A stretch of DNA of 64,000 bases from Bacteroidia bacterium. Its GTDB lineage: Bacteria > Bacteroidota > Bacteroidia > UBA4408. The notes beneath the pieces are model-generated. The model searched no databases. It was given only the letters and a program-made list of their open reading frames with translations, and had not been told where the DNA came from. The position numbers were made by a program, and so were the translations under genes. The stretch covers positions 124,001 through 188,000 of the forward strand of contig JADLFI010000018.1 in NCBI GenBank assembly GCA_020845635.1, written 5' to 3'. Shown piece after piece: positions 33,155 through 42,735 of this stretch (position 1 is its first letter; every line of letters begins with the position of its first letter).

Positions 33155-36100
33155 ATGAATAAAAAAATTACGCTGTTTTTTGCCATCCTAATTTCATTTT
33201 TTTCTACTAAAATTCTTGCTCAAGAATATACTGGTGTCCGAGCTAATGAAATAATTAATGGAGCCGATTTGGTACGATTTACCGAATATTCAACCATACC
33301 AGAGTATGTTAGATTTAAGCAGGGGAAAGAGATTCCTCTTTCAGAAATGAGCCTGTTTATAAGAAAAGTTTTTTTTGAAAACGATAAATCTGTAACATTC
33401 AAAACTATTAAGTCTGAGAAAGATGCCCTACAGTTTGAGCATATTCGCTACCAGCAATATTATAATAATGTTCCCATTGAATGGGCTGTATTAATAGTAC
33501 ATTCAAAAGATAACAAAGTTGTTTCCTTTAATGGACGATTGGCAGATTTGTCAACGGCTGATTATACCGCCTCGTTATCAGAATCGGTAGCTTTACATGC
33601 AGCTTTACAACATATTAATGCAGAGGTTTATAAATGGCAGGTTCCGAGTGAAGAGCGATTTGTAAAAGAAAATTTTGGAATTGATTCATACTATCCTAAA
33701 GGAGAATTGGTTTGGTTTGCTCCTGAAGGTCACTTTAATAAAGGATTACGAAAAGTATGGAAGTTTAATGTTTATGCCCATAAACCATTGTCGCGCAATG
33801 AAGTATATATTGATGCTCAAGATGGTTCGGTATTATTTTTATCGAACAAAATACAAGATGCAAACTCTACAGGAACTGCTGTAACAGGATATAGCGGCAC
33901 AAGGACAATTATTACTGATAGTTATAATGGGAGTTACCGCTTGCGTGAAACCACCCGTGGCAATGGTGTTCAAACTTTTAATTTGAATAAAGGAATTGAC
34001 TATGGAAGCGCTACTGACTTTACAGATGCTGATAATAATTGGAATAATGTAAATGCTGATTTAGATCAATATGCTACTGATGCTCATTGGGGTTTAGAGA
34101 TGACTTATGATTATTTTTTGAATGTACACAATCGAAATAGTATTGATAATAATGGAATGCTTTTACAAGCGTACATACATTATGATATTGATTATTTTAA
34201 TGCTTTTTGGGATGGTCAGGTAATGACCTTTGGTGATGGAGATAATAATAATCCTTTAGTGTCACTTGATATTTGCGGGCACGAACTATCGCATGGTGTT
34301 ACGGAAAATACAGCAGGTTTAATTTATCAGAATGAGAGTGGTGCTCTTAATGAATCTTTCAGCGATATTTTTGGGACAACAATTGAGTTTTATACCAAAC
34401 CTACAACAGGTAACTGGTTAATGGGTGATGAAATTGGCTCCGCTTTCCGCAATATGAGTGATCCAAATGCGAATGGTGACCCCGATACCTACAACGGAAC
34501 AAACTGGTACACCGGAACACAAGATAATGGCGGAGTACATACAAATAGTGGGGTACAGAATTTCTGGTATTATTTACTTTGTCAGGGAGGTTCGGGAACT
34601 AACGATATTGGCAATGCCTACAATGTTACAGGTATTGGTATGGATGATGCCCGACAAATTGCATACAGAAGTCTTACCAATTATTTAGGAGCTACATCTA
34701 ATTATGCCGATGCGCGGTTTTATTCTATACAGGCAGCAATTGATATTTTTGGACCTTGCACACCACAGGTAATATCAACCACTAATGCATGGTATGCGGT
34801 AGGTGTTGGAGCGGCATTCAATGCTTCTGTTATTGCCGATTTTAGTACCCCAATTACTTCTTCGTGTGCTTTTCCGTTTACGGTAAATTTTACTAACTCA
34901 TCAACTAATGGCGGAAGCTTTACCTGGGATTTTGGAGATGGAACAAACAGCACTGCTTCAAACCCTTCACATACATACACAGCTTATGGTGATTATACGG
35001 TTACTCTTACTGCCGATGGGGGGACATGTGGTTCAGACATTGAAGTGAAAACCAATTATATATCTGTTAATGCTGCCAACCCTTGTATAGCAATTATGGG
35101 TACAGGAAATACCCAAAGTTCTTGTGCAGGAACAATGTACGATAACGGAGGCGCTATCGGCAATTATACTGATAATTCTGATCTTACCATGACTATTTCT
35201 CCTCCGGGAGCCACTTCCGTTAATGTAACTTTTACTTCATTTAATTTTGAAACTGATTGGGATTATGTATATATTTATGATGGGCCTACAACCGCTAGTC
35301 CGCTAATAGGACAATATACAGGAAGTAACCTGCCTAATGGCGGAAACGCTATCTCCTCTACCACGGGATCCATTACCATCAGGCAAAGTTCTGATGTTTA
35401 TATTAACTCTTCAGGTTTTATGCTAAACTGGACTTGTGTTATCCCTAACTCGCCACCTATAGTTAATTTTGTTGCTTCAGAAACCAGCAGTTGCTCAGGA
35501 ACAATAACATTTACCGACCAAAGCAATCCTTTGCCAACCGCTTGGTTATGGGATTTTGGAGATGGAACAACCTCAACTCAACAAAACCCTACACATACTT
35601 ATGCCAACGATGGGAATTATACGGTTACCCTTACTTCTACCAATAGTTATGGAAGTAACTCATTAATTAAAAGTCAGTACATTACTGTTGATAAACCTGA
35701 TGCACCAATAGCGCAAGAAGCTTATTTATGTGGTCCGGGGTCTGCTGTATTGTCAGCAATACCACAATCGGGTGGAATATTAAATTGGTATGATAATTTA
35801 ACCGGAGGAACCAATTTAGGAACCGGAAACACTTATAATACTCCGGTTATCAATAATACAACCAGTTATTATGTTGAAGAAGTATTGGCACCTACTTCAC
35901 AATATGTTGGTCCTACCACAAACACAATAGGCAATGGAGGAGCATTTAATGGAACACAATCATTAATTTTTGATGCTATTTCAAACTTTACATTAGTTTC
36001 GGTTCAAGTATATGCAACAGGAGCCGGAAATCGTACCATTGAACTAAGCAATAGTTCCGGAACAGTTATTCAAAGTGCTACGGTTAATATACCTAATGGC

Positions 36101-38512
36101 TCAAGCAGAATTACGCTTAATTTTAGTGTACCTGCCGGCACAGGGTATCAACTCGGGGCCACAGCTAATGCTAATTTATATAGAAATAATAGCGGTGTAA
36201 ATTATCCTTACACTTTAAATGGCATAGTGTCAATAACCGGCAGTACTGCCGGAAGTGCGTATTATTACTCATTTTACGATTGGGAAATTTTAACCCAAGC
36301 TTGCTATTCGCCCAGAACTGAAGTTATTGCAAATATTATTTCGGCACCAACAACCGTTGATGCCTCACGTTGTGGTTCAGGTACTGTAACCTTAACGGCC
36401 AGCGGTAGCAGTGATATACTTTGGTACGATGCGCCAACCGGTGGAAATTTGGTGAACACGGGGTCAACATTTAGTACACCAATATTAAATAATACAACTG
36501 TTTACTATGTTGAATCTCATATTAATAATCCTTCACAATACGTAGGACCTGCTGATAATAACTTTGGTTCAGGGGCAAACTTTACCGGAAACCAGCATTT
36601 GAAATTTGATTGTTTTAGTGATTTTCAATTGTTATCAGTAAAAGTGTATGCCAACGGTGCCGGCAACAGAACAGTAGAGTTAAGAAACAGCAGTGGGACC
36701 GTTTTGCAATCTGCAACTATCAATATTCCTGATGGGGAAAGTAGAATTAATCTTAACTTTAATATTAGCCCGGGTACACAATATCAACTCGCTATAAATG
36801 GAACAACTAATTTATATCGAAACAGTGCCGGGGCAGTTTATCCATATACTTTGCCGGGAGTAGTTTCTATTACCGGTACCAGTGCATCAACAGGCGGTTA
36901 TTATTATTTCTTTTATGATTGGGAAATAATTCAACCGGGATGTTCAACTACACGCACACCGGCTACTGCAACCATTAATCCTAATCCAAGTGTTACGGTA
37001 CCTCCAACCCAAAATATATGCAGTGGAAGCTCAGTAACTTTAAACGCAACCAACGTTGTTGGTGATTTATTATGGATGCCTGGTGGAAGCAATTCTTCAA
37101 GTATTGTTGTTAGTCCTACATCTACTCAAACCTATACCGTTACCGCCACTAACAGTTGCGGAAGTATCAGTGAGTCTGTAACCGTTAATGTTACTCCACA
37201 GCCTTCTGTTACAGCGCCACAAGACCAAAATATCTGTTCGGGCGATCCGGTAACACTTACTGCTTATAATGTAAATGGGAACTTGGTTTGGACACCGGGA
37301 AATCAAACAAATGCTTCTATTACTGTTTCGCCTACACAAACCACTACCTACTTGGTTACTGCAACTAACAGTTGTGGTTCAGTAAGCGATTCGGTAACAG
37401 TAAATATTAATCAGGCATTAACTGTAGATGCCGGACCTGATGTAAATATTTGTTCCGGACAATCAGCAACACTTAACGTTTCAGGAAGCGGTAGCTTTGT
37501 ATGGTCAACAGGGCAAACCGGTTCAACCATAAATGTTAATCCTACATCATCTCAGGCTTATTTCGTAACCGCTACCGGTAGCTGTGGCTCGGCTACAGAT
37601 ACTGTAATGGTTAAAGTTAATCCTTTACCTACCGTAACTGCACCATTGATGCAATCAATTTGTATAGGAAGTTCAGCTACTCTAACGGCAAGTAATTATG
37701 TTGGTTCATTAAATTGGACTCCCGTAAATGTTAGTGGTGAAACCATCAATGTTAGCCCCGTACAAAATACAGTATATACTGTTATTGCCTCTAATAGCTG
37801 TGGTACTTACAGCGACACTGTTAGTGTAATAGTTAATATGCTGCCAACCATAAATGCCGGCCCTGATATAACAATTTGTTTAGGGCAAACCGCTGTAATT
37901 AATGCTTCTACCAATGATGGAAATCTATTATGGTCAACCGGTGACACTACCGGTTCAATAAGTGTAAGTCCTAACAATACACAGACTTATTATGTTTCTG
38001 TTTCAGGCTTATGTGGAACTGCAGCAGATACCGTAGAAATATTTGTAAATATTCCGGCTATCCCAACCATTACACAAAACGGAAATACTTTAAGTTCTTC
38101 ATCGGCAGTTAGCTATCAATGGTATTTCAATGGAGTGGCTATAGCTAATGCTAACAATCAGTCTTTTACTCCTCAACAAGATGGTATATATGCTGTTGAA
38201 ATTATTGATAGTAACGGATGCTCAGCCTTGTCAACCGATTATCTGTTTATTGTTACCGGGCTTAATGATTTGAGTGTTGATTTTAAATTATATCCAAATC
38301 CTAATAACGGTAATTTTGTTGTTGTATGCAATCAACATATTAAAGAACTGAGTATTTATAATGCCTTAGGTCAATTAATAAAACAAATAAGCAACAACCA
38401 CAATAGCAATCAGTTTGAAATTAATGTAAGCGAACAGTCAAATGGTATTTATTTTATTCAATTTCAAACTAATGAGCAAAGTATAATCCGAAAGTTCAGT
38501 ATCAATAAATAG
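33155..38512 (+). CDS. Secreted M4 metalloprotease with PKD, CUB and Ig-like repeats and T9SS signal
   Basis: A 1785-residue extracellular protein. It has a signal peptide (residues 1-22), a propeptide (about 25-230) and a thermolysin-like M4 domain with zinc motif HELSH near 376, the third ligand in NESGALNESFSDIFG near 400 and HTNSGVQNFWYYLL near 461. PKD domain 1 (about 561-622, WDFGDGTNS), a CUB-like domain (655-762, DYVYIYDG), PKD domain 2 (766-835, WDFGDGTTS), two related jelly-roll-like units (each with SQYVGP and GNRT) and five Ig-like repeats of about 70 residues follow. The C-terminal T9SS type A sorting domain begins near 1705 (KLYPNPNNGNF). It would be exported by type IX secretion and digest proteins outside the cell. 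A strong terminator follows. Confidence 0.93.
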   Translation: MNKKITLFFAILISFFSTKILAQEYTGVRANEIINGADLVRFTEYSTIPEYVRFKQGKEIPLSEMSLFIRKVFFENDKSVTFKTIKSEKDALQFEHIRYQQYYNNVPIEWAVLIVHSKDNKVVSFNGRLADLSTADYTASLSESVALHAALQHINAEVYKWQVPSEERFVKENFGIDSYYPKGELVWFAPEGHFNKGLRKVWKFNVYAHKPLSRNEVYIDAQDGSVLFLSNKIQDANSTGTAVTGYSGTRTIITDSYNGSYRLRETTRGNGVQTFNLNKGIDYGSATDFTDADNNWNNVNADLDQYATDAHWGLEMTYDYFLNVHNRNSIDNNGMLLQAYIHYDIDYFNAFWDGQVMTFGDGDNNNPLVSLDICGHELSHGVTENTAGLIYQNESGALNESFSDIFGTTIEFYTKPTTGNWLMGDEIGSAFRNMSDPNANGDPDTYNGTNWYTGTQDNGGVHTNSGVQNFWYYLLCQGGSGTNDIGNAYNVTGIGMDDARQIAYRSLTNYLGATSNYADARFYSIQAAIDIFGPCTPQVISTTNAWYAVGVGAAFNASVIADFSTPITSSCAFPFTVNFTNSSTNGGSFTWDFGDGTNSTASNPSHTYTAYGDYTVTLTADGGTCGSDIEVKTNYISVNAANPCIAIMGTGNTQSSCAGTMYDNGGAIGNYTDNSDLTMTISPPGATSVNVTFTSFNFETDWDYVYIYDGPTTASPLIGQYTGSNLPNGGNAISSTTGSITIRQSSDVYINSSGFMLNWTCVIPNSPPIVNFVASETSSCSGTITFTDQSNPLPTAWLWDFGDGTTSTQQNPTHTYANDGNYTVTLTSTNSYGSNSLIKSQYITVDKPDAPIAQEAYLCGPGSAVLSAIPQSGGILNWYDNLTGGTNLGTGNTYNTPVINNTTSYYVEEVLAPTSQYVGPTTNTIGNGGAFNGTQSLIFDAISNFTLVSVQVYATGAGNRTIELSNSSGTVIQSATVNIPNGSSRITLNFSVPAGTGYQLGATANANLYRNNSGVNYPYTLNGIVSITGSTAGSAYYYSFYDWEILTQACYSPRTEVIANIISAPTTVDASRCGSGTVTLTASGSSDILWYDAPTGGNLVNTGSTFSTPILNNTTVYYVESHINNPSQYVGPADNNFGSGANFTGNQHLKFDCFSDFQLLSVKVYANGAGNRTVELRNSSGTVLQSATINIPDGESRINLNFNISPGTQYQLAINGTTNLYRNSAGAVYPYTLPGVVSITGTSASTGGYYYFFYDWEIIQPGCSTTRTPATATINPNPSVTVPPTQNICSGSSVTLNATNVVGDLLWMPGGSNSSSIVVSPTSTQTYTVTATNSCGSISESVTVNVTPQPSVTAPQDQNICSGDPVTLTAYNVNGNLVWTPGNQTNASITVSPTQTTTYLVTATNSCGSVSDSVTVNINQALTVDAGPDVNICSGQSATLNVSGSGSFVWSTGQTGSTINVNPTSSQAYFVTATGSCGSATDTVMVKVNPLPTVTAPLMQSICIGSSATLTASNYVGSLNWTPVNVSGETINVSPVQNTVYTVIASNSCGTYSDTVSVIVNMLPTINAGPDITICLGQTAVINASTNDGNLLWSTGDTTGSISVSPNNTQTYYVSVSGLCGTAADTVEIFVNIPAIPTITQNGNTLSSSSAVSYQWYFNGVAIANANNQSFTPQQDGIYAVEIIDSNGCSALSTDYLFIVTGLNDLSVDFKLYPNPNNGNFVVVCNQHIKELSIYNALGQLIKQISNNHNSNQFEINVSEQSNGIYFIQFQTNEQSIIRKFSINK

Positions 38513-38528
38513 GAATAGCCAACCTTAT

Positions 38529-38559
38529 AAAAAAAGCCCGATAAACTCGGGCTTTTTTT
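38529..38559 (+). terminator. Rho-independent terminator
   Basis: AGCCCGA (38535-38541) and TCGGGCT (38547-38553) form a perfect stem with a 5-base loop, flanked by A and T runs. It follows the M4 protease by about 20 bases and could work in both directions. Confidence 0.88.
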
Positions 38560-38990
38560 ATAATATGAGTCAGTTGATTGGTTAAGCAAGTTAAAAGGAA
38601 GTTGAGGTGTTTCGTATAATCACAAATTTACTCATATAATGCTGATAATGATTCGCTGGAATGTGTGATAAACCAGGGGTGAACTCCAATAATGATGCTA
38701 ACAAAACCTCTTTCTAATGCGAATTTTTGAGAAGTGAAACAGGCAAATACTTACAACTTGAAGTTTGCTCCTTAAAGCCAATTTTGTATAACTTTTACTT
38801 ATCTACTATTTATTTTTATTAATATTCGTGATATGCCTGGCAGTTGCTGCAATAATGCCATTCCGCCTCATGGTGTATTCTCTTAATTGGCATTGGACAG
38901 TTCAATTTTATACGTATTTTTTTACTGTTATGCAGTTGCATTTCTCGACACTATGCTAAGCATTTTTTTTACCACGTAATTTGGGTTTAA
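38560..38990. other. Intergenic region between convergent secreted-protein genes
   Basis: About 430 bases. Besides the terminator to its left and the small minus-strand frame at 38819-38941, I see no gene, repeat or RNA structure. Confidence 0.4.
38819..38941 (-). CDS. Possible small CxxC protein
   Basis: A 40-residue open frame with NCPMPIKRIHHEAEWHYCSN and the ending CSNCQAYHEY. The spacing of the single Cys and the later CxxC with nearby His resembles short zinc-binding Bacteroidota proteins in which a CxxCxxxVxDF-type ending follows an upstream Cys. It lies 49 bases downstream of the FG-GAP gene on the same strand. It may be a real micro-protein or a decayed remnant. The function is unknown. 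Confidence 0.35.
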   Translation of the reverse strand: MQLHNSKKIRIKLNCPMPIKRIHHEAEWHYCSNCQAYHEY

Positions 38991-41246
38991 TTAATGTTGT
39001 ACCACAAACTTACCGGTAGTAATAAATGCACGGCTCGAAACCCTACAGAAATAAATTCCTGATTTTAGATTCTCGGTGGATATGTTGTTTAAAGTACCCG
39101 GAGCAAAAACTTCAGTGTAAATAACTTGTCCTTGAATATTAATGATTTCAATTTTTAAAGAGGTAATTCTTAAAACATCATCCATTTTGAAGAAAATTGA
39201 ATGATTAGCGGGGTTAGGGTAAATATTTATTTCGGGATGATAACTTAACTTATTTATAGTATTTGAAGCATTTATGGTGTCGCCCATAAAGAAACTTACC
39301 CCACCGCTATAATTTCCAATTATCAAATCCAGTAACTGGTCATTATTTATATCATATAAGGCTGGTGCAACACGGTCGCCCACTTTAATATTCTGAAATG
39401 CAGAGTCGAGTCGTGTAAAATTCCCATTAATATTGTTATCTATATTACCATATCTATATAAAACGCCATTACTAGACCCTACCAATAATTCATATTCGCC
39501 ATTGCTATTATTATACAAACAAGGAAAACTAAATCCGCTGCTCACATTAACAGGAGTAACATTAATACCTCCAAAAAAATAATTTGCACTGTCGGCAGAA
39601 AATACCGGAGCAGATACAGTTCCAATATTCTTAAAATAGTTTAATTTCCCATTACTTCGGCCTACGAGTACATCTAAAAGTCCATCCCTATTTACATCAA
39701 TAACTTGTGGGGAAGCAAATTGCCCGGCAATGATTCCTGCAAACAGACTGTTGTTTGCCACATAGTTGGCCGGTAATCCCGCAGCAGCAACATTTTGATA
39801 ATAATATAAACGCCCATCACTTGCCCCAATTATCATATCTTCATCACCGTCATTATCTAAATCGCCAAATGAAGGTACTAAGTTTTGAAGTCCGAGCGAA
39901 CCAAGAGAAGCAAAATCTTTAGAAAATAATTCAAACTTAGGCTCTGTCAAGGTGCCAATATTTTTCAGGGCAGTAAGTTTTGAAGTATAAACACAACCAT
40001 CATCAGGATAACCATAATTGCCAATAATAATATCCATTAAACTATCATTATTAAAATCGACAAATGCCGGATATGCGCCCTCACCAACTTCAATCATATC
40101 TTGCTGCAAGAAATTCATTTGTTGAAACTCAAAATATGCAGAATCGTCCTGGTTTATATTTTTATAATACCATAATGATTTATCATTATAAGAACATGTA
40201 CCGGCATTAGGACTGGCCAGTAAATCGCGTTTACCGTCATTATTTACATCAACATAAAAAGCGCACGGGAAAAGAGGGACATTAACAAAATTCGTGTTGT
40301 TAGGATAATTAGTCTGTTGCGAAATCATATCAGCCATTTGCAGTGTACCTCCATTTTCAAGATAGACTAAGGTATTGTACGAGATATCACCAAGAACTAA
40401 GTCGCGTTTTGTATCGCCATTTAAATCGGCACAAAGCGTACATGAACCGGAGTGACGGGACGAACGATCGTCTTCCAAGTTATTGTTATTTACCGGAGCT
40501 ATATGGTCTGATGGGCCGCAAACATCTAGAGTAACAGAATTATTGCTAAAATTTTCCTCAAAATCTCCAAAACATTCATCTTCTAATACAAAGTAATTTA
40601 ATGAATCGCAAGTCCCGTATAATTCCATAGAATAGTTTTTATTCCATTGCATTCTTACCCCAATAAAGTCAAAAGTCAATACATCTATATCGCCATCATT
40701 GTCAACATCATAAATTGCAGGAATATCAGTACTTGTAACGTATAGGTTTAAATAGTTTGTTGGGGGGGTGGTGTTAATGTAATATGAATAGAGGGTTGGT
40801 TTTACCAAGGTAAATTTTAACCCATTTACTGCATCACCATCATTTCTGTATATTTTAATTCCTAAATTGGTATGTGTAAAAATATCCATTTTTCCGTCAC
40901 AATTATAATCGCGCAATAATACCCAACTGCTTAGTTGGGGAAATTTATTAATATACTCGGCATCATAATGATAGTCAACAGTATTAGGAGTACCTCCGTT
41001 TATAAAAGTAGATATCTTATTTCCACTACGGTCAAATACAAATAAATCCATTATCCCATCAAAATTTAGGTCAATGTCTGAAACTTGAAGGAAATTTAAT
41101 CCTCCGGCCCAAGGGTTTCTCAATTCAGTTCCGTTTACTAAATGAACTTTAATACTATCCACTCTGTTAAAGTAAATTTGGGCTTTAACATAATATGAAT
41201 TGATTAAAAAGAGGGAAAATATCAGCAGAAATATATTGTTGCGCAT
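38991..41246 (-). CDS. Secreted FG-GAP/VCBS-repeat protein with T9SS sorting domain
   Basis: A 751-residue extracellular protein with a short signal peptide. Many calcium-binding FG-GAP/VCBS-type repeats are visible, for example DLNFDGIMDLFVFDRSG, YDVDNDGDIDVLTF, DLDNDGDEDMIIGASDGRLYYYQN and DVNRDGLLDVLVGRSNG. They predict a beta-propeller. The C-terminal 80 residues (INIYPNPANHSIFFK to GIYFCRVSS) form a T9SS type A sorting domain, so it is exported by type IX secretion and attached or released. The role is probably adhesion or carbohydrate binding. Confidence 0.9.
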   Translation of the reverse strand: MRNNIFLLIFSLFLINSYYVKAQIYFNRVDSIKVHLVNGTELRNPWAGGLNFLQVSDIDLNFDGIMDLFVFDRSGNKISTFINGGTPNTVDYHYDAEYINKFPQLSSWVLLRDYNCDGKMDIFTHTNLGIKIYRNDGDAVNGLKFTLVKPTLYSYYINTTPPTNYLNLYVTSTDIPAIYDVDNDGDIDVLTFDFIGVRMQWNKNYSMELYGTCDSLNYFVLEDECFGDFEENFSNNSVTLDVCGPSDHIAPVNNNNLEDDRSSRHSGSCTLCADLNGDTKRDLVLGDISYNTLVYLENGGTLQMADMISQQTNYPNNTNFVNVPLFPCAFYVDVNNDGKRDLLASPNAGTCSYNDKSLWYYKNINQDDSAYFEFQQMNFLQQDMIEVGEGAYPAFVDFNNDSLMDIIIGNYGYPDDGCVYTSKLTALKNIGTLTEPKFELFSKDFASLGSLGLQNLVPSFGDLDNDGDEDMIIGASDGRLYYYQNVAAAGLPANYVANNSLFAGIIAGQFASPQVIDVNRDGLLDVLVGRSNGKLNYFKNIGTVSAPVFSADSANYFFGGINVTPVNVSSGFSFPCLYNNSNGEYELLVGSSNGVLYRYGNIDNNINGNFTRLDSAFQNIKVGDRVAPALYDINNDQLLDLIIGNYSGGVSFFMGDTINASNTINKLSYHPEINIYPNPANHSIFFKMDDVLRITSLKIEIINIQGQVIYTEVFAPGTLNNISTENLKSGIYFCRVSSRAFITTGKFVVQH

Positions 41247-41263
41247 AATTTGTTGTTTAAGAA

Positions 41264-41271
41264 CAAAAGTA
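41264..41271 (-). promoter_or_regulatory. -7 element of the FG-GAP gene
   Basis: On the minus strand TACTTTTG, a perfect TAnnTTTG match 17 bases before the ATG at 41246. The leader would be about ten bases. Confidence 0.55.
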
Positions 41272-41312
41272 GTAAAATAGATTACAATTTGTTACTATAT
41301 TTGTACAGAATA

Positions 41313-41480
41313 CTATTGATTATCAGATTTATTTTGATTTATACTAAATAAAAAGATAACACCAAAAGGCAACAAAAAGGGGAATACATAATATACCGGA
41401 TAATTTAACATTCCGAGTACTAGGGCTACAATTGAAACCAAAATTATACCGGCCAACGCTATAAGTCTAATCTTTTTCAT
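41313..41480 (-). CDS. Small two-helix membrane protein
   Basis: A 55-residue frame, ATG to TAG, starting 13 bases after the TPR gene on the same strand. It has two hydrophobic stretches (LIALAGIILVSIVALVLG and YPVYYVFPFLLPFGVIFLF) separated by a short loop, and a polar end SINQNKSDNQ. It is probably an inner-membrane protein co-transcribed with porD and the TPR gene. No family is recognised. Confidence 0.6.
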   Translation of the reverse strand: MKKIRLIALAGIILVSIVALVLGMLNYPVYYVFPFLLPFGVIFLFSINQNKSDNQ

Positions 41481-41493
41481 GCTTTTATATAAT

Positions 41494-42723
41494 TTAACGA
41501 CATACAGTATCTATATCTTTTTGCGCATCTTTATACCCCATGGCTACGGCTTTCTGCAAATCGGCACAACAAGCCTTTAAGTTATTTAGTTTATAATAAC
41601 ATTTACTTCGTATATAATAGCTTGCAGCCTCGGGTTTCAATGAAATACTTTTATCAAAGGCCTCTAAAGCATCCTTATATTTTGCAGTTTCAAACAATAA
41701 ATTTCCTTTGCCATTCCAAGCCTCAATATTACCCGGGTCAAGTTCATTTACCTTTTTAAAGTCGTTTAACGCAGGCATATATTTTGATTTACCTTGTTGC
41801 ACAAAAACTCTTGCACGAAGCAAATAGGCAGGTACATAGTCGCGCTGAAGAATAAGAATTTTATTGCAATCTTTAACAGCATTTGCCCAATCCTTTTTTT
41901 CGTAATAAGCATTGGCTCGCATCTCGTAGGCCTTTATGTCTTTTGTCTTAAATATATCAATTAAGGTGTTGTAATCTTTAAGAGCATCGTTAAACATCCG
42001 TAACTTTAAATAACACTCTGCCCGTCCTGCAAAAACCGATTCGGTTCTAATTCCGTTATTTATACAGGAATTAAAGTCTTTCAAAGCTGCTTCATATTTG
42101 GTTTGTTTAAAGAAGATATTGGCACGTTTTTCAATAGCTGCATGATGCAAATTATTTTTTTTAATAACTTCATTAAAATCAGCTAATGCCTCATCTAACT
42201 TTTCTTTTCTATATAATATTTCGCCTCTGTAATAGACTATATCAGTATCAGCCCCCTTTAATTCAATAACTTTATTAAAATCTTTTAATGCTTCATTATC
42301 TTGTTTATTCTGATAATAATACAAAGCTCTTTTATGATAGGCTTCTGTTTTTTTCGGGTCTAACTGAATGGTCTTATTTAAATCATTAAGCGCCTGTTTA
42401 TCATTAGCCTTCAAATACAATAAGGCTCTGTAATAATAAGCATCAACATAATCAGGTTTCAGTTTAATAGCCTGTTCAAAGTTTTTTAGTGCTTCTTCTT
42501 TTTTACCTAACTCTGCTTCGGCACGTGCTTTATTAGCGAAGGCAGTATAGAAGTTTTTATCTTTTTGTATAGCAGTATCAAACTCTTTTATTGCGGCTAA
42601 ATAATCACCTTTTTCAAGTTTTTCGCTTCCTTTATCGTTAAATATATAAGCAGGTTGGGCGGCAATATCTTTTACAGTAAAAGAAACTATAAGATAACAA
42701 AACAAATGAATATACTTTTTCAA
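41494..42723 (-). CDS. Tetratricopeptide-repeat protein
   Basis: A 409-residue protein with a signal peptide (ending DIAAQP) and about ten TPR units from residue 25 to the end. Examples are AIKEFDTAIQKDKNFYTAFANKA and ALKNFEQAIKLKPDYVDAYYYRA. It is predicted to be periplasmic or outer-membrane-facing, where TPRs serve as protein-binding scaffolds. It starts 12 bases after the porD gene, so a role near the type IX secretion machinery is possible, but this is inference. Confidence 0.85.
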   Translation of the reverse strand: MKKYIHLFCYLIVSFTVKDIAAQPAYIFNDKGSEKLEKGDYLAAIKEFDTAIQKDKNFYTAFANKARAEAELGKKEEALKNFEQAIKLKPDYVDAYYYRALLYLKANDKQALNDLNKTIQLDPKKTEAYHKRALYYYQNKQDNEALKDFNKVIELKGADTDIVYYRGEILYRKEKLDEALADFNEVIKKNNLHHAAIEKRANIFFKQTKYEAALKDFNSCINNGIRTESVFAGRAECYLKLRMFNDALKDYNTLIDIFKTKDIKAYEMRANAYYEKKDWANAVKDCNKILILQRDYVPAYLLRARVFVQQGKSKYMPALNDFKKVNELDPGNIEAWNGKGNLLFETAKYKDALEAFDKSISLKPEAASYYIRSKCYYKLNNLKACCADLQKAVAMGYKDAQKDIDTVCR

Positions 42724-42735
42724 CTTAAAAGGTTT

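Noticed and set aside
41288-41303. Plus-strand promoter (TTTG and TATATTTG) between the FG-GAP gene and the small membrane protein
   Set aside because: The spacing is four bases only, and no plus-strand gene or RNA follows. It is probably a chance match in AT-rich DNA.
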